Shown: one piece after another, positions 23,045-35,600 of the stretch
Layout: the number at the start of each line of letters is the position of its first letter
Position numbering within the stretch: position 1 is the stretch's first letter
Assembly (NCBI GenBank): GCA_024305405.1
Contig: JAKNDB010000110.1
Span: 1,550,001 to 1,614,000 of the forward strand
Reading direction: 5' to 3'
DNA: 64,000 nt
DNA from: Dirofilaria immitis
Taxonomy: Eukaryota > Nematoda > Chromadorea > Rhabditida > Onchocercidae
Made by a program: the position numbers and the translations under genes
The notes under the pieces: model-generated
Databases searched by the model: none
Seen by the model: the letters and a program-made list of their open reading frames with translations, nothing else
What the model was told of the DNA's origin: nothing

Positions 23045-26000
23045 TATATACTATTAGATGACTAATTGAAACAGAAAAAGAAAAAGAATGGAAAACATTG
23101 AATAATGTAACTCTGCAAAGAAAAACAGGAAAGTTAATGATATTTAATCCAAATATATTATCAAAGATGATTAGTACAAAAGAGGAAGAAGGAAAAAGAA
23201 ACAGGTGTATACGTAAAAGAAAAAGCAATATAAATAATAGTTTTGTTTTCCTTCCTGATATGTTCCATTCAAAGAGAAAATTTAAAAAGTTCAAAAATCA
23301 AACTTTACGGTTCTCGAATAAATTTCAACAAAAAGAATGAGTAAGAACCATAAAGAAGAAGTTAGATAAATAAACTGAAGATACGAATAAATTGGAAAAT
23401 ATTTCCAATCAATGCTTTATCTTAAAATAGATTGTTTGAAAATATTAATAATATTGGTTAATTGTTCCATTTACTATAAATGTTTATTGCTTCAAATAAT
23501 GCATATATGAATGAAATATTAATCCAAATGATATTAAAAAAATTATTCTGAATCTATGTAAAAGAAGTTGACACTAACAAATTATGTTATGATTCCGATT
23601 TGAAATCATCAAATCAAAATTATACTCTAGTACTATCAGATTGAAACGGAAATGATAAAAATAAAGATGACCCATCTGTGGATGCATTTTTTTCATCGTT
23701 TCAGAGATTTTGATTATTCATCAAATAAATTTATTGTTCCTAGTTGAAATTTTGACTATATTTACCAGAGAAAAGAAAAGAAAAAGCAAGTATTGCTTGT
23801 CATACTTATCATTTTTAATAAAGATAAATGGAAAATATTCGAAGTAATGCAAAGTTTCGAAAAAATTATAAATTCTTGATGATTTTCGCATTATTATGAA
23901 GCAATTTTTAATTTAACTGTGGATAATATCAGAGAAATATCATTTTTCTTAATCAGTTATGCTGATTTCACGTTTTCGACGAAACATTGCTTAGTGCTTA
24001 ACAAAACTTTTATTAGAATAAGCAGAAAAATATAAAACGGGAAATAGTTATCTCTCGGTGTTCAATTACTTGAATTCAAAAGTGCGGAATTAGAATGATG
24101 ATCTAATCGCTCAAATTCGATGATAATTAAATCGATAATTCAATTTTATTATCATAATTTAAAAAACAAAGTAAATTGTAAAAATTCATTCTTTGACGAT
24201 AAGATCTTTTTTTTATTTGGTACAAATAATTATTAGATTCCAAAATTTCAGTCATCAATAAAGAAATTTCCAAATATTATACAAATGAATGAATGTGTCA
24301 ATAATGATAGATAAACAAACCGAAGAAAAATGCAGCCAAATAAATAAGTAAACAAAAAATCGGTAAAAGAAAAAAAATGCAATCGAAAAATAAAACAAAG
24401 ATCTGAAAGCATTCAATGTAGCAAATAATAAAATTTTTGCGGGAAAAAAATGAAATACTTTTCAATTTATTACTTTGTAAGATAGTTACTGAAATGAAAT
24501 GATATGATTCGTAAAATTTTCTCTTTGCACTTCGTTTATGCTACCTCTCTTTTTCGTAAGTTAAGATAAAATATATGGTTTCTTCTCGTTTCTTTTCTTT
24601 TTCTTTTTCTTAGATTAAATTTCTTGGATTAAATCAGCTCGATAACCTTCAATTTGCTCTCGTTTTCACATTTTTATTTATTTCATTTATTTTGTTTCTC
24701 GATCTTATGGTTTAATTCGAAATTATTTAATAAAAACTTTAACAAGCGAGATATTAAAAGAAAAAGTTATACTACTAGTAATAATCGTATATAAGAATTA
24801 ATCATTGATTAATTATTCAAATAAACAATTAAGCAGATTTATTGAACTTTTCACCAGTTTAAAATCATTAGTGATTACAATAATTAATAAATGAATGGAT
24901 TGATTTAGAAGAAACCCATGAACTTCTACCTAAATAGTGTCCAACAGCATAAATGAGCAAAATCTAGCCATGAAATGTAGCGTGTCTGCTAAATAACTTC
25001 GTTAAATTGTTCTATTTAATTCACTATTCATTTCATGGGTTCAATATATATCCTGACATTAATGTTTTTAAGCTATTTAAATTCTGAAATATTTAGGTAG
25101 CGTTGTATTTGATGTTAACTGTTTAATGTTTGGCAAAATGAAAAGGACAAATTTGGAATAAATAAATTAACAGATAAAAAGGCAATCGCTCGGATAATTA
25201 ATTATTTAATTTATTTATTCGTAAATTAATGCAAAGATTCCTTTTAGAATAAAAGAAAAAGGCAAAAGAGAAGTCAAAAACCAAAAAAATGACAAAATGA
25301 AAAAAGTATTTCGATAGTGACAAAATATCGTTCGGTTTAGTAAATATAATTTTCACGTATGGGAGGAAGTGAAGTAAATGAATGAAAGGAATGAAAAACC
25401 GGAATCGATGATATTTGATAACTGATATTAGTGATTTAATCTGTTCTTTTCTCCTGATTTTCTCCGAATATTCGATGATGTTTAACTTGCGGGTGGTGAC
25501 TTTCAATCTTTCATTATTTCGGTTTTTTAAATTCAATGAATCAATTAAAACAACAATCAATAGCTGTTGAAGCAAACAATTAATTAATTAGAAAGTGATT
25601 ATGTTAACACTGTTGCAAATATAATGATAAAGTTATCAGTTTTCTTAATCAATCGATGGAAAATAATAGCAATATTTAGATAAGTATTCATTTATTGCTA
25701 TTATTGCATAAATTTTAGAATTTTCATTAGCATTTGCCTCAGTAATTATTCATTGCGTTACAGCCAATTTTATTTTAATGCTAGCAAAACTTGGAAAACA
25801 CTTTTCTTTATGTTTTAATAGAATTGAATTCGTTATCTTAATAAATCCTTATATCTCAGTAAGGTTCGAAACTTTCTACCTGCTAATTAATAAGACTAAT
25901 CTCAGCTTTTTAACATTATAAATTTCTTATTTCGTAGTTTATACTCTATTACTAGAAATTAAATGTTAAAAGGGTAAAGTGATTTTATTGTGTAATTTGT

Positions 26001-26205
26001 AATATAACATTTTCTGCTATGAAAAGTTTACATTACCTCTAAAATCTTATTATTTCTGAGAATTTTTGTTTACTTAGGATAGGGAGAAGTAGAAGAATAA
26101 TGTGCAAATGATACAAAAAATTTGAAAATTTTCTAACTAAAGAATGAATAGGTAGAAAGTTCCGAATATATTGAAAGAAGAATATAACTGAATTTCATCA
26201 ATTTA

Positions 26206-26305
26206 CCTATATAACTTTTAATTCATTCCAATTTATCATTTCAACCTATATAACTTTTAATTCATTTCAATTTATATATAACTTTTAATTAATTTCAATT
26301 GATAG
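26206..26305. repeat. Tandem repeat of about 30-39 bp, three copies
   Basis: Three copies of a TATATAACTTTTAATTCATTT-like unit start near 26206, 26245 and 26273. Each is followed by a CAATT stretch, and the copies differ by a few substitutions. This is a minor tandem array with no sign of coding. Confidence 0.75.
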
Positions 26306-28278
26306 AGTAGAAATTTATAAAGAATTTAAGGAAAACATTTCATTCTTTTCTATAAAGAAAAAGAAAAAAGGCATCGAGAGAGAAAAATTCTTCTAGATTT
26401 AAGTTACTTAAAAGTGTGAAATACATTTGTTGATATTCTAGTATATATCATATATATCTCAGTGCTCTATTCCGAATTACATTTAAAAAAAGTAAAAGAG
26501 GATGAGTTATGAAAAACAACTGTAAAATTATTTACTACGAAAATTTTAAAATTAAAATTAACGAGAATAAAATGCTGAAGTTTATATATGTAATCAAAAT
26601 GATATATAACATTTGATAAGAAGGAAGATGCTAACAATGATGTGAACAACTAATGTGAATTTTAAATTTAAAAAATTTTAGAAACATATGTAAAACATGT
26701 GCAAAAATAATACATCCAAGGTATTTTTCAGTTCATAAATTGGCAATTTTTTTTTGCAGTAATTGGACATGAACTGAAAAGAGGGGTGGAGAAAAAAACA
26801 TTTTTAAAACAGAAAAATTTCGTGAACACATGCTAAAATAATGGCATAATACGGAATACATGAAACAGTTAATGATATTGATATCATTAAATGACGATGA
26901 TAATGGAGGATGTATAATCGTAACGATTGAGAAATATTTCAGGATTGTCTTGAATATTTAAAGGTCATGAATGCGAGGTATCCTTCGATTATTTACAAAT
27001 TTTAGTGTAAACTGAAGTGTATGTTATTTGAAAATGATTTATTGAACCATTGATTCACTGTTAAGATAATAATGGAATCCAAAAATAACTCAAATTTTAC
27101 ACGTAATTTCATTTTTTCTTCTTATTTTTGTTTCTTGATGTATGTGCTAATTTCAAGATGATACATTCTGGAAAAAAATTTTGATGTATGTCTTAATTTC
27201 ACAATGAAATATTATCGATAAGTTTGGCGTTTAAACAGTACAGAGAATTTTTTTTTTTTTTAAATGATGTTCTTATAATTTTTCTTTCCTAAGAATTTCA
27301 TTTCATATCGGTATTAGTACAAAATTTTGCCTTGAAATTTACTGAATTGTTTTAATATTTTATCTTAAAAGTCCAATCCATCAACAAATTACGGCATGAT
27401 AATTCATTTCGAAATTGCTTATATTTAAGAATCAAAAAGAAAATAATACGATATAAGCAATTAAATATGACAATCAATTTCCTTCTTTTACCAAAATATG
27501 ATCAAAAAAGTAATAAATATCCGCGACAGAAATCAGTCATTGATAACTTTTAGCTAAATATAAAAGTTTAAAAAAATACGGGAAAAAATTGACCCCATTC
27601 GTGACAAATACTTCCAAATGTCATTATTCTTAAATAGGCATTCATTACTTACGACAATTCTCCCATCAACTATTGAGCACTATTGCTATTTTCTTCTCTT
27701 CATTTTTTCCCTTAAAATTGAATTGATTTTCAAGTTTAAAATCTATAACAATTTCTAATTGGTCTAATCATCTTTGTGTAATTCAAAATTAGATTTCATA
27801 GAAAACTAACTATCTGTGCCCAGTTTCTTCCTTATTTTTTCCCTTCCATAATTTCTGGAAAGAATATGGCATATATATAGGTAAGGGTTGACAAGGATTG
27901 ACAACGAACAATAATGGAGTTATTTGAAGTTGGTATTAGAGAAAATCAAGTGGTCTAGTTCGATAGGATAGAAAATAATGAATGAAATCAGTAGGATGAA
28001 GAGATTAAAATGAGTGATTTACCACCGATCTGTATGCGTATGTAACACTCCACATCTACCAAGCTCTGTTCTATCGAAATAAGTATAATATTAACGATCA
28101 GTGATGGTCTGTTAGAATTATGCATATCGTTAGGCAAATTTCATGTTGGAATGCATAAATCGGGTAAATCTAAGTTATGCTATTATAAAAAATACGTCAA
28201 GGTCATAGTGGAGTAACATGGAAATGCTGTAGATGTGGACGCTCGTTTCCTCATTCAGTAAATGTGGACATCTCTTAT

Positions 28279-28413
28279 GGTCATTCGCTAGATGAAGATA
28301 CTGATTTATTTAGTCATTTGGTAGTTGTAGATATTGATGTGCATGCGTGTGTGTCTTTCGGTAAATGATATGGTCATTCATTTGATCATTCGATAGATAG
28401 AGATATTGATGTG
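28279..28413. repeat. Degenerate repeat cluster (GGTCATTC ... GATATTGATGTG)
   Basis: Three diverged copies of a block combining TGGTCATT with a downstream GATATTGAT-like segment occur at about 28279-28304, 28312-28340 and 28371-28413. Their spacing is irregular. It may be the remains of a tandem duplication. Confidence 0.4.
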
Positions 28414-30860
28414 ATTATGAACATGCTAGTAAAATCTATTGTATCAGCATAATTATTTTTAGATGTCACAAGCAAGAATGAATACTGATTGCTAATATTT
28501 TGGCAAACAATGTTGCAATTAAAAATTTTGATCTTTTCTCATAAGAAAAAATCATCCGATAAACTCTGCTCATGATTTTTGATTATTTGAAAAAATTTAT
28601 CCATCTATATATTTGACACAAAATCAACAAAGGAAGAGGTATCCTTAAAAATAAGGAATTGAATATACCATAAAAGTTGCACTGTTCGGGACCAAATTAT
28701 TGAAAAACTACTGGAACTTATTTTTGATATAAATTTTCAACTTTTCTGACAGAAACTTTTCTAATTTAATAAATTATTGGTAGAAAAATCAATGAAATCC
28801 TTTGGAATGAATAGAGAAATGGGGCTATTTTTAAGAAAAACTTTGGCAGTTCTAAGCATTGTATTGCAACAATGCTATCACCATAAATTTCAATTGTAAT
28901 TTGGGACAAAAATTTCGACAAATATCGAGAATTTCACGTTTCAAAATTTGACCCTTCACTCTTTTTGAGATGAATTCAAAAACTAATACTCATTTAATTC
29001 AAATCAAATAATTTTCGAATCTCAAATCATTTGTTTAATTCATGTCCAAATAATTTTCGAATTGCACTGAAGTAGTTAAATTTTTTTTTTTATTTAGACA
29101 AACACAGAATTTATACATTTTTATTTATTCGGTGGATCATCACATTTATTTTCTTAAAAGTGCTTGAGGTTTTAAAAAATAATTTTCTAAAGTAGAATTT
29201 AATATTAATGTGTTCCTTGATATTTTCGCATTTTGAAAATCCGGCTCGAACTTCATCATTACAAGAAATACATAGCAATGTCTTCGAAAGGCTAACAATA
29301 ATCGGATGGAAGAAAATGAATGAATTGTTTAATTACATAAATATATTGAATAAAAAATAAAATTAAACAATATTGAAATTCAAATGAAGAGAAAAAAGAG
29401 AGAGAAAGAAAAGAAATTTGAATGGTATTTAAAAGTAATAATCATAAGTAAGAATAATAGTTCCTAGCACTTTGTTTTAAACATAAATTCGAAACAAATA
29501 ATAAAATGTATATTTTGAGATATTTTTCATATCTTCTTTACTTGAAAAATAAAAAAACGCAATCCATTATTTCGCAAAGATATTTTAAAATTTTAAACTG
29601 ATCTCAAACAGTACGGCCGGTTAGAATTCCTTTGTGCTTCGTATGAAATAATTCACAGTATATTTCTATTCTGAAATTATCATGAAATCCACAAACTAAA
29701 ATAATATTCCGACACATACACAAACATAGATTTTTGATGTATAACGATTGTTAAAACTATATGCAGTTTCTATTTGACAGCCAAAATAAAACGAAATTTT
29801 TGAAATTTTTGATAAATTAAGAAAATACTTTCAACGTGGAAAAAGTGAAGAAAATATACAAAGAAATTCGCTCATCTCGATTTAGTTGACTTAAATTAGA
29901 CCATTCTCGCTCCTTGCTACGAAATGTTTAATGACACAAAGATCGAGAATGATGCAAAAATTTTTTAATTAGTGATCTAGAAATCATTATCATAATTTTT
30001 CTCGCATATAACTATGTATTTGAGATCTGTAACATAAGCGCAATTAGTGAAAATGAAATAGGTAAATTGGATTTTTGAAAAACGAAGAAAGATAAATGAA
30101 AAATATTAAATAGCAATGTTTCTCAACAATAGAATTTGTATATGTTTCAAAGTTATTAATTGAATAAGTTTTCCTATTAAGCAAATATTCTATTTACTAT
30201 TACGGGAAAAAAGGATTCAATAAAAAACTTCTATCAACATTGAAATGTGAAATGAAATTTAGGATTCTTGGAAGTATGTCAGGCCAGCTGCTGTGAAAAT
30301 AAGGAAAGCCATTATAGAAGTAATCAAAAATCGACGAATCTATGATATCTTTGACAATCTTCAGACTTTGGAAATAGAAAAAATTAAATGAATTGCGGTA
30401 AAATTTAGATAAACAACTATATATATGATTTAGACGAAGAAAATATGAAGCATAGCTCATTTATTAGTTAAGAATATAACCGACATCATAGTTTCAAAAA
30501 AAAGCATTTAACAGAATGTGATTGAATATTTTAGTGAAAAAGAAGCTAACAAAAAAAAGTTTCTACTTATATATATAAACAAACGATTTGCATTAACGTA
30601 GCAATTCTTAAATGTATGCTGTTTTGTTTTTCTAACCATTATCGCATTTCAGATTTTAATTCAATGCTAGGTGAGGTAAAAGGCAAAGAATAAGAGACAA
30701 ACTATGAATTTGATGTATTTTTTTAATTGTGATTTATAGCCGGATAATCTTACTAAAGCATCATTGTTAATTAGAAATTTGGCTAGATCAAATTATGCAA
30801 AACAGTGGAAACAATGAGTTTTTGGGTTTAGAAAGTAATTAAGAATGGATTTCCTCCTTC

Positions 30861-31034
30861 TTATCCTGCCTCCGCCCCGCTCTTCATAGCTTTTCTTAAC
30901 AACTTGTTGTCCAGTAATAACATTTGGTATGGATCGTCGAAATCTTGGTTGACATGCAAATCCAATTCATTTAATTTTATTTGACCAAAGAATATATAAG
31001 CAAAAACGAAACGCACTGGATAGCCAAATATCAT
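30861..31034 (-). CDS. 57-residue ORF with coding-like C-terminal half
   Basis: Unrecognised. The ORF runs from ATG 31034-31032 to TAA 30863-30861. It begins MIFGYPVRFVFAYIFFG, a hydrophobic stretch that could be a signal or membrane segment. It then turns hydrophilic: LDLHVNQDFDDPYQM and LLRKAMKSGAEAG. The last 100 bases are far more GC-rich than the flanks and use codons freely, unlike surrounding ORFs, which mirror AT content. A second frame over the same bases is also open and basic (FRRSIPNV ... ERGGGRIRRRKS), so a base error or a frame change is possible. It could be a small secreted peptide, a terminal exon or an exon fragment. Confidence 0.33.
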   Translation of the reverse strand: MIFGYPVRFVFAYIFFGQIKLNELDLHVNQDFDDPYQMLLLDNKLLRKAMKSGAEAG

Positions 31035-31643
31035 ACAAGAAATAGTTAAAAGATGAAAGTGAAAAAAATTATCGATGACAAATCGAGGGAGTAGACATGT
31101 AGTAAATTAATGAGTAAATCAATTAATCTGTAATCTAAATAAATTAAAAAGCTGTTCCCAATTAAAAGGCTCGCTAATTTAAAAGAAAAAAAGTCGTCCA
31201 AATGAATTTATACTTGTGTTAATCCTCTAGAGACAGAAAGCCGAATTTTTTTTACGCTATTACATTGACACAAAATGACCAAACTTCAGAAAATTATTTC
31301 CTATCAATAAAAATAAATGTCTGGAATTTGAAATCGAGTCATCACCTTTAATTTCATCAAAATTCCTTTTAAAATTACTTGTTGATACTTGCCTTCCGAT
31401 ATAAAAACATAAATTCTTCAACCACACATATATGTCCTACGGTATTTTACTTTTTCACTGTTTTCATTCGTTCCTTTTCCTGTTCCCCTTCTCTTTCATA
31501 CATCTACCACACATGCATATACGTATATTATATATCTATTTGTGTTAATGCCCATTCATGGATATAAATTGAAAGGAAATTATTTCTATAACTCAGATGA
31601 TCGAAATTCTTAATTTAACGCAATTCAAATGATAAAGAGTCTG

Positions 31644-31698
31644 ACAGACAAGAAAAGAGGAAGGAGAAAGAGGAGAAAGAAAAGAAGAATAAGAAATG
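31644..31698. repeat. Polypurine tract
   Basis: About 55 bases are almost entirely A and G on the plus strand. A matching pyrimidine tract of about 60 bases lies some 500 bases downstream, so the two could pair or form triplex DNA. Confidence 0.6.
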
Positions 31699-31852
31699 GA
31701 AATTAAAGGTGTTGAAGGAAAATACAGCAAGAAATTATGTTGAATCGATGAAGGATATAAATATTATGACCATTTCGAAGGCAATAAGGAAAATGAAAAT
31801 GAATCGATATCGGAGATCAACGACAAAGATGATATATTGGGAGAAAGGATAT

Positions 31853-31901
31853 GAGAAAAGGTGAAACGGATATTTAGGAGAAAAGGTGAAACGGATATTA
31901 A
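31853..31901. repeat. Perfect 24-bp tandem duplication
   Basis: GAGAAAAGGTGAAACGGATA followed by TTTAG or TTA occurs twice back to back, at 31853-31877 and 31878-31901. The copies are identical over 23 bases, which suggests a recent duplication. Confidence 0.85.
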
Positions 31902-32189
31902 AGATAAGCAATAATATTATCTTTTTTTGACAATCTATCAGCTTATCACCCTTCACCAATACTGACATTTTGTTCAAATATCTCATCTCATCTATATGTT
32001 GCTCGATAATTGTTTAATTTCTAAAATAGGAATTAAATTCTTTCCCAGAACAGTATCTTAAAATCTGTATAATATATAATAAATATGTGTAAGGCAAGAT
32101 TTCGACATATTGAATTTTAAGTAAGCATTAAGTAATAATAATAACAACACCTCTTAAATGATCTATTAAATTTAATTCTAATTTTTACA

Positions 32190-32252
32190 ACTGTTTCTTT
32201 TCTTTCTTTTTCTCTTCTTCTCTCTTTCCCATTTCCTTCTCTCCCTTTTTTA
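32190..32252. repeat. Polypyrimidine tract ending in AG
   Basis: About 60 bases are C/T only apart from one or two A residues, ending in CCTTTTTTAG. It resembles an extended splice acceptor on the plus strand, but I see no coding sequence after it. Confidence 0.6.
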
Positions 32253-35007
32253 GATACTAATCATTATTATAGTTATAATTATACTTACTGTATTTAGGAA
32301 TAATCGTAGCGGGAATTTAGTTAGTTATGATATACATATGAATTAATCGTTCTACTACATCAAAGAGACAAAACAAGAAATAGTTTTTGGAGGTAAGCAG
32401 AGCATGGATGCGGAAATTTAGAGATAAGCGGTTTAGAGAGAAATAAGATGGAGAAAAAACGCGTTCTCTTTGTTATTTTTGGAATTTGAATGAAGAATAA
32501 AAATTTGTATATATTGTCAAATTTTTAAAAATTCTCATTTGGCACTGAATAAAATTCAAAATAAGAGCCAATGCAGTGAAGGAAATATCAATAATTGAAT
32601 TTCATTTAAATTTAAAAAAAGGAAAGGAAAAATAAGACAAATTTTTTATTGTGTCAAATTAAGTATTCTTATGCATGAATAAATTAAAAATAAACAAACA
32701 TCTAAATAAAAGTATATTTGATTAAAAATCGATGACCTTTCCTTTTGAAATATAGTTAACAGTTTATGCATGAAAATTATAGAGGAGAACAAAAAAAAAA
32801 GAAAAGAAACGAAACCACAAATACAGTGCTACCAATCTCTGATTCCAATGTTGAAGGTCATTTGATGAACGAATTATGCGACTTACGCAACGAAATGTAC
32901 GACTAATTCGTCATGTATTTGCGGATAATGTTCGGGGATGACAGACAACATCTTTGTATCATTTTTGACCGATATATAGCAAATCAGAATATTTTAAAAA
33001 TTTCTAATTTTAAATTTAATCAAATATCCTCATCAAAATTTTCATCAATTCTTATTTAATTCAATAAGCAAAAAAAAAAGAAAGAAAAATTTTTAAACAT
33101 TCGAAGAAACGAAAAAAATAAAATAATAATTAGAAATAAGGAAAATTATCTATAATAATAATATTATATATGATCGGTTATGGAATAAAAATTTGTATAA
33201 TTATGAATTAAACTGAAATGGAAATGAAATGAATGATAGATTGCTTTTCCGATGACAATTGTTTAATGATACATAAAGGAAAATGAAATCGGTAACAAAA
33301 GCAATAAATCAATAGGCTAACAGAGTAATGAATGAGCAAGCCAAGAATCGAATTCGATGACTAAAATGTCTTTGACAAAAGGTCAGGATTCTCGATCGGG
33401 GATTGCAAGAGAGAAAGGAAAAAGCAAGTGCAGCTGTACAACTCTGATTAAAGCTACGAAATTGTTGTATGCATGGATGTCGTATCTTGTGAATGTGACA
33501 GAAGTGATAGTTAGGAACCAAATGAATGAATGAACGAACCATCATCATCTAATGTTGATGGATTGTTTTCGATGAAACGAGACGATATTTGAAAGGAAGG
33601 AGGGTATACCCGGTTTATTGTCGTTGTCACAATTTCAGTAAACAGTGAGCAATTCAAGATCAAAATCGAAAAAGTCGAGAATGAAATGGAAAGCGTTCCT
33701 TTCCAATTTATATATCTTAAGCTTTATCACCTTTTTATACCAAAATGATTCATCAGTTGACATATCAAACTGATATGTTAACTTAATCGTTTTAAAGGAA
33801 TTAAATAATTTAAAGAGGAAAAAGAAAATTTTCATAGAATTCAGAAATATGAATAAATCATCTAAACTTCTCGTAATGTTTATAATCCGAATGAAAAACA
33901 TTTGAGAAATACATACATAGTTCACAAAAAATTAGCATTTGTGAAATAAAAAAATCTAAAATTGAAATTACATGTATATTTTTGGTAGCAATTTAGATAA
34001 AGGAGAGTTTAAAAATTAATGATGTTATGCATTTTTCAGTAATGTTTCAAATGATAAGAGAAAAACTTGCTAATTGAGAAAGAAATTAGGTCCATAATTT
34101 TTTTGACAATTTGATTAGTATATCTGAAATTGTTCCATAAAGAAAAAAAAGCTAAAATGATGGCAATTTATATAAAATACAGAATTAGCATAAATGTTTG
34201 TAAATTAATTAATAATTTTGAAACGACAAAAAAACAACAACGATGTATTTACTATGTGTTAAGTTGTAAATAACAGATGTTGTTTGTTAAGTTTTCTATT
34301 TGCGAAGATATTAAAAAGTGTAACAAAAGAAAAAAAATGAGAGATCAAGATAGTTTAGAGAATATGGTAATATTAGAAATTTCATGAGTAATATTTGAAT
34401 GGAATGTTTAATAAAAGAAAATTATTCAACTAATCTTTTGCTACCCAAATCAAAAAAGCAAAAAAACGACGAGAATGCTTCGATCCGACTTCTTCATATT
34501 TTTTTATTTTTTTTCTTCTCTTATGTTGTTTATTTGTAGTATGACACTTTTTGATTTCTCCTCTTTCCATCCTATTCTTTTCAAATATATCTTTTTTTTT
34601 GATTTTTCTTTTCAAACATGTTAAATAGAAGAATCGCTTGAATGAAATGAATGCATGCGTTACTGAACATTGTCATCCAGTGAAATGATCGTGATATCAC
34701 CTATAGAAAATGTAGAAGATACGTAGAATAAATGTGAACGAAATAATGATAAGTAAGAACATTTTTAATTTTGTACGATTTAATTTTGATTCAAATAAAT
34801 ATTTAAATATCTTCTTTTTTTATGCGCAAATAAACTTATCCGAGGATTTTTCGATTTTTGATTGAATTTGAAGAGTTCGTAAAATTTTTTTTTAAGAGTT
34901 ATGTCATTGTAATGACAAATATTGCTGAAAAAGATATGTGCCATTAGAAATAGTAAATAATTTTTGTTTATTGATTAATTTTTAAAAATTTTGCATATTA
35001 TATGCTT

Positions 35008-35042
35008 CTATGCTTATATTTCTGCAAGAAATATAAGCATAG
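35008..35042. repeat. Perfect inverted repeat, 16-bp arms, 3-base loop
   Basis: Left arm 35008-35023 (CTATGCTTATATTTCT) and right arm 35027-35042 are exact reverse complements around the loop GCA. The fold would be stable despite AT content. No gene is next to it. Confidence 0.9.
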
Positions 35043-35479
35043 TATTTAGTGTTAATTTTGCAATAAATAAATTATTTATAATTATCGATTACATGAAGAA
35101 ATGAATAACATCAATAAATGAGTGCAAATGTGTAATTTAAAAAGACGAATGATATTGGCTGAAATGATCAATAATGCATTTTATTATATAATATATGAAT
35201 GATAATTTATCAGGCTGTTTTTAAAAATGAATTTTATAAAAATGAATTTTTTACAACTGTAAAAAGATATTTAATATTGAGCATTCGATAATTATATATC
35301 ATTAATAACTTTATATCGTTAACATTTTAGAATTCTACAACGATTGAACAATTCAGTTAATTGAATGCAATTACTTATATAATTTTCAAACTACTTAGCA
35401 TTGTTTATAATTGTATACAGAATTTTGCAATATTATATTATCGTTGAAATCTTTTCTTGTGTATAAATATTTATGTTTA

Positions 35480-35600
35480 TACATATATATATATAATACA
35501 TGTATGTATGTACGTATGTATGTATGTATGTGTGTGTGTGTGTGTGTGTATTTATGTGTTTGTGCATATATATATATATATATACTGTATATATATTACA
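35480..35600. repeat. Compound microsatellite: (AT)n, (GTAT)n, (GT)n, (AT)n
   Basis: Consecutive simple repeats: TATA, then GTAT tetranucleotides, then about nine GT dinucleotides, then a second long TATA run. Such arrays are usually length-polymorphic. The open frame across it is only a translated repeat. Confidence 0.93.

Larger units (their letters stand above)
22504..30860. other. Long non-coding spacer, first part
   Basis: No supportable gene. It contains a G-quadruplex motif (23.0 kb), a three-copy tandem repeat (26.2 kb), a weak repeat cluster (28.3 kb) and otherwise AT-rich low-complexity sequence. Open frames here are Phe/Ile/Lys-rich, as expected from base composition alone. Further 5' exons of the RhoGEF gene could lie here unseen. 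Confidence 0.5.

Noticed and set aside
23098..23340. 80-codon plus-strand Lys-rich frame
   Set aside because: Composition follows the local A-rich strand; no splice context or homology.
24912..25038. 10-bp inverted match AACCCATGAA/TTCATGGGTT about 110 bases apart
   Set aside because: The arms do not extend beyond 10 bases, so it is too weak to call an element.
25861..25885. GGTTCGAAA box resembling a tRNA B box
   Set aside because: No A box at the right distance and no cloverleaf pairing.
33309..33548. 79-codon minus-strand frame rich in His/Phe/Ser
   Set aside because: It starts with ATG repeats, but shows no domain, no good donor or acceptor and no link to neighbouring genes.
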